Assembly (NCBI GenBank): GCA_933228895.1
Contig: OW121849.1
Coordinates: forward strand, 123,074,849 to 123,138,848
DNA from: Platycnemis pennipes
Taxonomy: Eukaryota > Arthropoda > Insecta > Odonata > Platycnemididae
Length of the DNA: 64,000 nt
Direction: 5' to 3'
Position 1 is the first letter of the stretch. Every line of letters begins with the position of its first letter. The notes under the pieces were generated by a model, which saw only the letters and a program-made list of their open reading frames with translations, ran no database searches and had not been told where the DNA came from. Below are positions 60,101 to 64,000 of this stretch, in pieces. The translations under genes were made by a program, and so were the position numbers.

Positions 60101-61194
60101 ACTCTGAAATGGTTTTACAATGAATTCTGTCAACAGCACATAACCATTGTGGAAGCAGGAGAAGCATCCCTTTTTAGCAACTGAATAATTTCCATTGCGA
60201 ACAGCCTTTAAATGATTCATAAATAACTTTAATAGCTCAACTTCAGTACTTATGAAATTCATCTGCATTTCACTCCATGTTAAAATTAGGACAAGAAAGG
60301 CAGAAATTATGGATATAAGAGCTCATGTACTACACTTTTGCAGTTTCTCTATAGCAGCTGAAGCATTGCATTATGAGCTTCAGCTGTAAATATGCAGTAT
60401 TTTGTGTTTGAATTCTTGGTAAAAAGAGCATAATTAAATAAATTCAATTTACGATTTAATTTAATTTAGTGTGCAGTATTCTCCGATAATTACCTTAAAG
60501 CAATTCTTCAAATATTTATACGCCAGACTAAGACTTTTGTAAGCACTGCCATACTTCTGATTCCACTCATGTATAGTATGCAGAGCCTTCTTCTTCAGAC
60601 TTTTGGCAGTGGTACTGGGAGGAGGTAGTGGATTGTCCTCATTGACTCCAATGGTAAGTTCCATATACTGTTGCATATCATTAAGCAACAGCTCGCGGAA
60701 AGTATGAGACCTCCTGTATATTAAGTGTTTTAGTACCTACAACAATTATTTTTGAAATGATGCGCGAAAATATAATGTAGATCATAATTACCGAAAAAAA
60801 TCATCAATAATAAGAAAAGCAGTGTATCGGACTTCAGCGTGATCCTTTTGCAGTTGATGCATAACCATTTGATAGCTCCTCCCAACATAGTCGTCTGATT
60901 GCCTGAAATTCATTGAGGTTAAAAGACTGGTGGATTACGTGAATAAACCTTATTGTTAGTTACTTAAACAGTCAAGGAAATAATATTCCAAAATAGTATA
61001 CGATAACCGAACAAGCGTTAAAATTTCTATTTTTCGCTAACTTACTTGCAGATATTTCTCAATGAAGACATTAATTTCCCATTTAATTCCTTCTGGCCAG
61101 AATGCGTCAACTCTTCGATAAGTGATCTCATTTGGCCCAAGGGGGACGTATCTTTGACAGATTTCTGCCATCGAGGCACTTTCACACGCTTCAT
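33131..61194 (-). CDS. UVSSA: UV-stimulated scaffold protein A
   Basis: UVSSA binds stalled RNA polymerase II with CSA/CSB and brings TFIIH and USP7 for transcription-coupled repair. Thirteen exons: 61046-61194, 60792-60902, 60494-60713, 54033-54153, 53519-53944, 53257-53385, 53023-53136, 44990-45174, 43308-43579, 35592-35778, 33950-34087, 33331-33464 and 33131-33221. All have GT/AG borders and matching phases; total 758 residues (human 709). The N-terminal VHS-like domain is exons 1-3 (SLIEELTHSGQKELNGKL, EVRYTAFLIIDDFFRR, HEWNQKYGSAYKSL). Exon 4 is a charged helix, and exon 5 is acidic and low-complexity. Exon 9 has VAPKVPFDLDLYHW. The C-terminal DUF2043 Cys motif crosses exons 10-11 (CRAPLPSGKLCPRKD, then CPFHGPIVPRDE), and the end reads DKFGDQFNYS. 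Introns are packed with transposons, up to 8 kb each. I see no disabling change. Confidence 0.96.
34090..35590. other. UVSSA intron 10, unassigned
   Basis: No recognisable transposon end, RNA gene or extra exon is seen. Small frames such as that at 35029-35286 have no familiar content. Confidence 0.4.
36226..37524. mobile_element. TTAA-flanked non-autonomous element (piggyBac-like)
   Basis: Both ends read TTAACCCTTTCGC (inverse on the right), with TTAA at 36226-36229 and 37521-37524, the target site of piggyBac-type transposons. Length is 1299 bp with no transposase. Near the right end a unit with TTTTAACACGTCCTTCGTTC occurs about 2.5 times, so subterminal repeats are present. TIR and target site are seen; the superfamily is inferred. 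Confidence 0.75.
38605..39020. repeat. Foldback with about 120-bp arms
   Basis: The left arm (about 38618-38735, with CTTGCTGAGCTTGAAG and GGAACGTCTGTGA) pairs with the inverse right arm (about 38900-39017, with TCACAGACGTTCC and CTTCAAGCTCAGCAAG). The loop is about 165 bp. A weaker inverted match links 38555-38620 with 39440-39530 (GGGAGTTCGGGTTTAC against GTAAACCCAAACTCCC). The open frames of 60-130 residues here come from this palindrome. Confidence 0.8.
39925..40108 (-). mobile_element. tRNA-derived SINE
   Basis: On the minus strand the head reads GGCGGCGGGGTAAATCCCTC, then a perfect B box in GCGGGTTCGAGTCCCGC, then a tRNA-unrelated body ending AATAAAGACAAATTTAATT. This is the layout of a tRNA-headed SINE. 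A diverged relative lies at 63145-63345. Confidence 0.8.
40430..40500 (-). repeat. tRNA-like T-arm remnant
   Basis: The minus strand reads GGGTTTGGGTTCAAGTCCCA, a B-box-type T-arm, preceded by a GC stem. No A box is clear. It is probably the head of another decayed SINE. Confidence 0.45.
40777..40808. repeat. Small palindrome
   Basis: CTCTATTATATCA and its inverse TGATATAATAGAG surround a six-base centre. No other features are attached. Confidence 0.8.
41110..42130 (-). pseudogene. PIF/Harbinger (HARBI1-like) transposase remnant
   Basis: Reading leftward, the N-terminal part (about 42130-41880) has RINRLIRDRSDPFLPYNN and RFNKEVTCQL. Next, about 41500-41400, are IKFPLVDAELHDVIARF-like residues. 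Last, about 41185-41115, is the first catalytic Asp segment DTVGAIDCTHIKISCPA. That piece is bounded by TTATTAG and GTAAGT, as if it were an exon. The remaining catalytic residues are not seen. A TTAA-flanked miniature element (41522-41769) has inserted between the first and second parts. This is broken and non-functional. Confidence 0.72.
41522..41769. mobile_element. TTAA-flanked MITE
   Basis: The left end TTAACCCTTTGTGGTCCAA and inverse right end TTGGACCGCAAAGGTTTAA define a 248-bp miniature element with a TTAA target site. It has no coding capacity and interrupts the Harbinger remnant. Confidence 0.78.
42290..42376 (-). repeat. tRNA-like sequence
   Basis: On the minus strand an A-box-type TAGTTCAACTGGTAGAGCAC is followed by GGTCGGAAATCAGGGGG and a weak T-arm. 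Translated, it gives the GSSTGRAPGRKSGG string often seen when tRNA DNA is read as protein. It is a tRNA pseudogene or SINE head; the T-arm is damaged. Confidence 0.6.
42755..43032 (+). mobile_element. SINE with AACC tail and 11-bp TSD
   Basis: The body contains CCGTCGGATGGGACGTTAAG and GCCGTGGTCCCCTTGG, a core shared by widespread arthropod SINEs, and ends in AACCAACCAACCAA. The flanks carry the direct repeat AACTCTCCCTT at 42744-42754 and 43033-43043, a target-site duplication of the LINE-mobilised kind. Confidence 0.85.
44480..44790 (+). pseudogene. RTE-type LINE 3'-end remnant
   Basis: The broken frame contains EHILRHDGLMVN followed by KVNGKND, the same C-terminal segment as copies A and D ([20 protein letters not shown]), and ends near ACTAATCTTAGGACTGATGA. 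It is heavily decayed. The adjoining frame at 44197-44487 may be part of it but is not recognised. Confidence 0.62.
45882..46206. mobile_element. TTAA-type MITE, family T, copy 1
   Basis: The left end AACCCTTTTACTATCAG and inverse right end CTGGCAGTAAAAGGGTTAA define the element. TTAA is intact on the right (46203-46206) and CTAA on the left. Inside the left end is GGGCCGATATATCGGCCC, a perfect palindrome. The same family lies at 50594 in the opposite orientation. Confidence 0.8.
46620..47590 (+). pseudogene. RTE-type LINE fragment, copy D
   Basis: The fragment begins at motif B (RKGVRQGCAL) and has an intact-looking motif C (YLDDIALIAETEKDL), a thumb region (KRTMARNQLKINEEKTKI) and an open C-terminal segment at 47318-47569 ([32 protein letters not shown]). 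The 3' end reads ATCCTAGGATTGTTGACCC then ATTATGATGATG, as in copy A. Frameshifts are present, but this is the best-preserved 3' half of the family in the window. Confidence 0.86.
47591..48850. other. UVSSA intron 7, unassigned
   Basis: No gene or element is recognised. A C-rich tract at about 48388-48415 (runs of 4-12 C) could form a G-quadruplex on the minus strand. Open frames crossing it are low-complexity artefacts. Confidence 0.4.
48975..49863. mobile_element. Pogo-type foldback MITE, 0.36-kb arms
   Basis: The ends are AGGTAAGTCCTCGACTTAC and inverse ...GTCGAGGACTTACTG, flanked by TA (48973-48974 and 49864-49865). The arms extend to about 49335 and 49510, so almost the whole element is an inverted repeat with a centre of about 175 bp. 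It has no transposase. The 68-residue frame at 49677-49883 is an artefact of the right arm. Confidence 0.85.
49985..50135 (+). pseudogene. hAT transposase C-terminal dimerisation fragment
   Basis: The frame reads FLCILPTTVFSERAFSTSGN then LVDEKRN, a stop, and DRVKMLHFQNKNLN. This is the hAT family C-terminal dimerisation region, which has SERxFSxAG...KR..L....V..L.FL..N. An in-frame stop breaks it. It belongs to the surrounding hAT element. Confidence 0.82.
50158..50516. mobile_element. hAT MITE with TAGGGATGGGTCGGTTC ends
   Basis: The 359-bp element begins TAGGGATGGGTCGGTTC and ends GAACCGACCCATCCCTA, flanked by the 8-bp duplication AATTTTAT (50150-50157 and 50517-50524). Subterminal parts are arrays of CGGTTC/GAACCG. 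It is non-coding. Confidence 0.92.
50594..50911. mobile_element. TTAA-type MITE, family T, copy 2
   Basis: Starts TTAACCATTTTACTGCCAG and ends CTGGCAGTAAAAGGGTTAA with TTAA at both ends. The interior matches copy 1 (45882-46206) on the opposite strand, including GTGCGAAAACTGC and the ATATATCGGCCC palindrome region. Confidence 0.86.
51940..52320 (+). pseudogene. RTE LINE 5'-end remnant
   Basis: The sequence CATGGACTAGACCTTATCAT followed by GGTGGGATGG, then after about 300 bp a frame IVTWSVRSMLRLGSKK, resembles the 5' UTR and start of the endonuclease (ITTWNVRSM) of insect RTE-like elements. It is truncated at about 52320. Confidence 0.55.
52321..53020. other. UVSSA intron 7, unassigned right part
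   Basis: No recognisable element. Short minus-strand frames at 52340-52955 are not familiar and have no splice context joining them to UVSSA. Confidence 0.4.
54530..55570 (-). pseudogene. Jockey-clade LINE, RNase H part
   Basis: A minus-strand frame of 237 codons has an RNase H-like domain: PVYADGSKSDAASSCAVTL, YTAELLAIKMAVDG, VICTDSNTTQQSIS and FLRVPGHMGIPE. After a frameshift follow SGWATSIKGSRREEVIITRL and RIGHCALTHSFFF with a Cys motif (CDDCDGPLSVRHIF). This is the C-terminal layout of jockey-type elements. The 5' side is interrupted by a foldback insertion; the upstream reverse transcriptase tail continues beyond it at 59590-59745. Confidence 0.82.
56114..58192 (+). CDS. Copia gag-protease-integrase, truncated pol
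   Basis: An open frame of 692 codons. Gag is residues 1 to about 230 (NYFSWSLKVRSVLRQRNCWD, MEDYFSKFFNVNRRL). Two CCHC zinc knuckles (CFSCKEPGHIARECPYYE and CFACKELGHIARECPYY) result from an in-frame 171-bp duplication. The protease site reads YIDGGTSDYLT where DSG[AC]S is usual, so the catalytic triplet is altered. The pre-integrase HHCC-type segment (LWHDRFGHLKNMPEV, CEVCLEGK) and integrase start (IHSDLIGPLPVESLGG, FLDDHSRY) follow. After about residue 665 the frame jumps to RNase H and ends out of frame. RNase H continues in another frame to 58323 (NTKENLADIFTK). No reverse transcriptase is present, so the copy cannot replicate itself. Confidence 0.85.
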   Translation: MAEDELVKKFMKLDKNNYFSWSLKVRSVLRQRNCWDAVQPGYNDRAENDDTLSMTPEEEKKNDRALSLIFLTLTEKTMDYIGSCSTAKYVWVKLVKLYTKAGPINQTLLIWELTGIRKGEDEPMEDYFSKFFNVNRRLKSTEAEFSDKVIARFIIGGLPLERYEVLITTIDQREDIDLEEVMARLLAEEARRESHKTLERLEKGKQDEATAQSSRFESSTTIDKRAQNINNKGSKSRAANYRVVCFSCKEPGHIARECPYYETKDKDKREHHKKRHSYQNRRAQNINNKGSKSRAANYRVVCFACKELGHIARECPYYETKDRDKREHHKKRHSYQNRRDHKNNNRYKTARAAEHDSDSDSSKESTSDSEEEISKKVKGSATKISAKVVRSKPLIAGMLASGEENSVYIDGGTSDYLTPHEHLIQDLDRSYSGSVKIANGTQLKVTGRGSMTLKLTKDSGDFQITLKKVYLVPDLVSILISERRLEEKGFKLVTEKGVKEVYDGKEIFMRGFWSKHAKMYAVKCDYALVDGQQIMFVGKSKEGLHGREKMNAAKCVDAKLWHDRFGHLKNMPEVCKVKKTPSKCEVCLEGKLKKKPFKPSESRAGAVLELIHSDLIGPLPVESLGGSRYIITFLDDHSRYAEAIPVKRKSEAAHGFQKFHVRSERYHDKKLKTALYQNDQSTLTLRTITSER
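56786..57127 (+). repeat. 171-bp in-frame duplication of zinc knuckle
   Basis: 56786-56956 and 56957-57127 are near-identical tandem copies starting AGAGCCCAGAATATTAACAA. The unit is 57 codons, so the frame is kept and the CCHC knuckle is doubled. Copies differ at a few bases only. Confidence 0.92.
58801..59317. other. Interior of foldback element, unassigned
   Basis: A CT/CTCT run (58850-58885) and single-copy-looking DNA lie between the Copia 3' LTR and the right-hand repeat array. No gene is recognised. Confidence 0.4.
59318..59575. repeat. 24-bp subterminal repeat array
   Basis: A unit close to GGCTTGATTCCAGCTTGAAT plus TGGTA recurs five or more times and then grades into CAAGCTTGATTCAAG variants. 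The left arm of the element (55590-55710) has a shorter array with the same core. Confidence 0.85.
59590..59745 (-). pseudogene. Jockey-clade LINE, RT C-terminal part
   Basis: The minus strand reads FLGMTFDYRLNWREHIQTER and, after a stop, FKIFKSLILGCRSNVPVQ. This is the LG..D..L.W..HI motif at the end of jockey-type reverse transcriptases. It faces the RNase H part at 54530-55570, so the two were one element before the 4-kb insertion. Confidence 0.75.
59746..60490. other. UVSSA intron 3, unassigned
   Basis: No exon or element is recognised between the jockey RT remnant and UVSSA exon 3. The frame at 60029-60268 has no familiar content. Confidence 0.4.
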
Positions 61195-61635
61195 CTTAAC
61201 TAAAGAATAACAAGTAGGCGCCTGTTATCAGGTTAGAGGGTAAAATCGAAAAATATCTCGCACACAGGCAACACATCATATATTTTCGCTCACATCGGCA
61301 GGGTAGATCCTGCTAGCTCACAGTGTATGAAAAGTCACGAGAAATGGAACACTGTATAATTGCCATTGAAGCCTAAGAACAACCATTTATTGAACTTGAT
61401 TATTTGCAATCATTCACAATTGTATTTGTTTACAAACACACGCAACCCTTCTTTCCCTTTCAATAACAAATGACTATTCACGGCCGCATGACCGAAGTCA
61501 TTATCAGTCATTATATCCATTTGTGTGTTCTTTCAGGTAGTGCAAGTAGAATTTGCCAAATTTACGTTGCTTAAACGTTATATAATCTTTGGTTTAGACG
61601 TTTCAGAAGCACAGTCAGTGTAATAGTCGAAAATC
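61195..61635. promoter_or_regulatory. Shared head-to-head promoter, UVSSA / MRPS21
   Basis: The start codons of UVSSA (minus) and MRPS21 (plus) are 441 bp apart with no gene or repeat between. The interval must contain both transcription starts. I see no defined TATA box. Confidence 0.65.
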
Positions 61636-62051
61636 ATGGTCCTTCATCACGCAAGTTTCATCGCTAGAACCGTCTTAGTTAAAAATAATAACATAGAAGA
61701 GGCATGTCGTGTAATGAATAGGTATGTCAGTCACGCTGTTCGTTTTCTCATTATTATTTGCCGTGTGGATGAAAGACCTTTGTTTTTGCAGGTTATTAGG
61801 AAAAGATGGAATCCTAGATCAATATCGCCGCACTCGGTACTACGAGAAGCCATTCCAGGTAACTTATCTCTATCTATTTTATTCTAAGTGGTCTAGTTTT
61901 GCTGATTTCCGAAAGAACTTTTTCTTATTTCCAGTTCCGACGACGCATCAACTATGAAAAGTGCAAGTCAGTTTACAATGAAGATATGGACCGAAAAATA
62001 AAATTTGTAATGCGAAAGAACCGCTCTGAACCATACCCTTGCTATTTTTAA
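61636..62051 (+). CDS. MRPS21: Mitochondrial ribosomal protein bS21m
   Basis: Component of the mitochondrial small ribosomal subunit. Three exons (61636-61721, 61792-61858, 61935-62051) with GT/AG borders splice in phase to 89 residues; the human protein has 87. Conserved parts are FIARTVLVKNNNIEEACRVM, the RRTRYYEKPFQ core and a basic C-terminus with NEDMDRKIKFVMRKNR. No cleavable signal is obvious, as in other bS21m proteins. The start is the first Met of the frame and matches homologues. Frames that read through the introns at 61724-61957 are artefacts. Confidence 0.95.
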
Positions 62052-62114
62052 TATGTGGGTGGCACACAGCGGTAAATGATGTTTAAGTTTTTATTTATGA
62101 TACGATTTTAGGTT

Positions 62115-62120
62115 ATTAAA
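62115..62120 (+). terminator. Probable MRPS21 polyadenylation signal ATTAAA
   Basis: ATTAAA lies 64 bp after the MRPS21 stop codon, the commonest variant of AATAAA. A GT-rich stretch follows within 40 bp. Inferred from position. Confidence 0.5.
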
Positions 62121-62129
62121 TACTTAGTA

Positions 62130-62730
62130 AATTGGAAGTCGTTGGCTGTTTTTATCTTATCTGAATTTCTATTTGTTAATGACCTTTTAATAATGACAAG
62201 CGACTTGCAATACCAATTTTCAGTAGCAGAGACGAATTGATTATTTAGTTGCCATAATGCAGGCAGGTGATTATGCTGGTGTTGCACCACTGAACTGGAT
62301 GAACGGGAAAAATTTGACATCAGTGAAATACTTAGTACTGGCTCCAGGCCAACCTTAATTCAAGGCGAGACAGAGTAATTCTGAGCATGTCATTTTCACG
62401 GGCGGGTTTTTGAAGTGCCCTGCCATTAGTTCTAGTATGACTGAGATACCACCGTGAATATACCATTCTGTGCTGTGGTGAGCTTCTTTTGGGATAGAGC
62501 TTGGCATCCTTTAATAAAGAGTTGCTTAAAGCCAAGGCCAGGAATGTGGAACTAGTATTCCTTGCGGTGAGAGTGCATGTATTAGGTCGGACAAACATTT
62601 TCGGTGTAAGTGCTTGGAGATTTTGGAATCTTTCTTGTCTATTACTCGCCCTTCCGTTAATGCATCTTAAAGCTGTCATTAGGAAGGCAGATCAATTTGT
62701 TTCACCCAAAGGTTGATTTTTATCGGTGAG
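62130..62730. other. Unassigned DNA downstream of MRPS21
   Basis: Overlapping frames on both strands at 62332-62716 have no recognisable product. No repeat ends are seen. Confidence 0.4.
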
Positions 62731-62980
62731 GGTAGAGCTCACCGCATACTTAACCATTGGCGTGAGAAATTCAAACGTTCAGGGTAGGTAGGGGGTTTCC
62801 CTGAAAGTTACTTTCCCTGGGCCACCTGTGGTTTCCAACAAAGTTCTGACAGAAAGTCAAATCTTGAGGATTTTAGGTGGGGGGTGTCCAGAAAGGCATC
62901 TGCGTGGGTTTTGAATCTGGGACCCTCCATGGTGTGTAGCCCAGCTCTCTACCCACAATAATAGGCCACCATGATCCCAG
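62730..62980 (-). mobile_element. tRNA-related SINE-like unit
   Basis: The minus strand has CATGGTGGCCTATTATTGTG, then GGGTAGAGAGCTGGGCTACA and GGGTCCCAGATTCAAAACCC. These resemble A-box, anticodon and B-box regions of a tRNA head. A body of about 180 bp follows toward lower coordinates. Boundaries are approximate. Confidence 0.6.
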
Positions 62981-63144
62981 GAAGGCAGATAATAAATTAA
63001 AAAAGAAAGTGGTCTGCATGAAACACAAAGTCCTTAACTGCCCATCATTTTGTACGAAAATATATCCTGAAGTAGATCTATTATTACATGCTAAAGTAAA
63101 GTTTTCTTTTGCCTAGGAAAAGGGTAGTCCTTCAGGAATGAAAC

Positions 63145-63345
63145 ATGGTAATAGTAATGCCGGCCTTGGTGGTGGTGGGGTAAAATCCTTGCATGGTCTT
63201 CCTGGGGTACTGGGATTGAGTCTTGCCTGGGTTGGATTATCACCACATCCAGGGGCTTGGCTGTGTTGTATATTTGTCATTGATTATTGTGCCTGTAATA
63301 GGCCAGGTGTGCCGTTTTCGGGCCTATGAAAATAAATATTGACTA
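63145..63345 (+). mobile_element. Diverged tRNA-derived SINE
   Basis: GCCGGCCTTGGTGGTGGTGG followed by GGTAAAATCC, then ACTGGGATTGAGTCTTGCC (weak B box) and a 3' part ending ATGAAAATAAATATTGACTA, align by eye with the SINE at 39925-40108 (GGCGGCGGGGTAAATCCCTC...GGTTCGAGTCC...AATAAAGACA). It is an older copy or sister family. Confidence 0.68.
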
Positions 63346-63639
63346 TTGTGGATCATATGGATTTCAATAGGGCTTATATCCGAATTGTGATGATTTGTGT
63401 GGTTACTACTCAAGTAAAAATTTCTCCTTTGAAACCAAACTGAAACAGGGCTGAAACACCCTTGAATCACTCTGCCTTGCTTCTGTCTGCTGAAACTGCA
63501 CTGAATTGAAACAAAACCAAGGGAGTTTGGAAGTGGGATGGCAGCAGAGAAGCAGTGCAATAAAATGCTTTGCGACTGCACTGGTACAGACCCTATATGT
63601 TAATATAGTAGGCTGGCACACCGTTGCAGCCTAACGAGC

Positions 63640-63855
63640 TGGCACTCCCTTGCTCTCTCCACTGAAACTCCTGCCTACCTCACTGAAACTCCCTCGCCTA
63701 TTCCACTGAAACTCCCTTGCCTACCCCACTGAAACTCACCTGCCTACCGCACTGAAACTCCCCTGCCTACCGCACTGAAACTCCCCTGCCTATTCCACTG
63801 AAACTCACCTGCCTACTGCACTGAAACTCCCTTGCCTAGCCCACTGAAACACTGC
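63640..63855. repeat. 24-25 bp minisatellite
   Basis: About eight units of the form CACTGAAACTCCCTTGCCTAC plus 3-4 bases follow head-to-tail. Units vary at C-runs and at the last bases. A looser CTGAAAC-rich stretch precedes it (63435-63510). Confidence 0.92.
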
Positions 63856-64000
63856 CCATGGACAAGTAGATTAGGATTAGAATGACCCAAAAGGGAATTT
63901 ATTAAAAGCAGCACACATGGAAGTACATTTTTCTTAAATCCAGTAAATTAGATAGGTTATACGGACTGCTTATTACCTGGAGAGCCACTGTATCATGAAT

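Noticed and set aside
61724..61957. 77-residue frame overlapping MRPS21
   Set aside because: It reads exon 2 together with flanking introns; the spliced three-exon model fits homologues exactly.
63640..63855. CRISPR-like repeat array
   Set aside because: Units are head-to-tail with no unique spacers, and the DNA is eukaryotic; it is a minisatellite.

Overview
This is eukaryotic nuclear DNA, almost certainly from an insect with a large, intron-rich and transposon-rich genome. The evidence is long introns with GT/AG borders, four conserved animal genes, and insect-type elements: RTE and jockey LINEs, Penelope-like elements, Tigger/pogo, hAT, piggyBac-like, Harbinger, Helitron, Copia and tRNA-derived SINEs. 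I cannot name the species. There is no prokaryotic gene organisation.

Four host genes lie in two head-to-head pairs. (1) PLPBP (pyridoxal-phosphate homeostasis protein, minus strand) has five exons between 9147 and 28065; its last exon(s) lie beyond the left edge or are unrecognised. (2) UBLCP1 (ubiquitin-like domain CTD phosphatase, plus strand) has five exons, 28675-32736, and starts about 0.6 kb from PLPBP. (3) UVSSA (UV-stimulated scaffold protein A, minus strand) has thirteen exons over 28 kb, 33131-61194, all in phase, giving 758 residues. It is tail-to-tail with UBLCP1, about 0.4 kb apart. (4) MRPS21 (mitochondrial ribosomal protein bS21m, plus strand) has three exons, 61636-62051, and starts 441 bp from UVSSA.

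Most of the rest is mobile DNA in the introns. 1-9 kb holds a BamHI-rich palindromic satellite, a decayed Copia and a Tigger element. PLPBP intron 4 (9.2-18.5 kb) holds a near-intact DNA transposon with 0.93-kb inverted repeats and a spliced 842-residue transposase (probably Sola-like), then a Penelope fragment and two RTE pieces. PLPBP intron 3 (18.7-26.9 kb) holds Penelope GIY-YIG fragments, a Helitron, a nearly complete Penelope-like element and a decayed relative of the Sola-like transposon. UBLCP1 intron 4 holds an RTE fragment ending at a hairpin.

The UVSSA introns hold a 1.3-kb TTAA-flanked element, a second pogo-like element with a foldback and a SINE inside, a Harbinger pseudogene, several SINEs and RTE pieces, a 2.3-kb hAT carrying three nested miniature elements, and a jockey element interrupted by a foldback element that contains a Copia element. 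The right end has two SINE-like units and a 24-25 bp minisatellite.

The most noteworthy object is the 9577-14754 transposon: long TIRs about 99% alike, a matching 4-bp flank, an intact reading frame and a cryptic terminal exon. The Penelope copies come next, with paired GIY-YIG ends and hairpin/GAAA motifs that look like hammerhead-ribozyme relatives. Gene calls rest on recognising conserved protein segments and on phase-consistent splice sites; superfamily names for decayed elements are inference.
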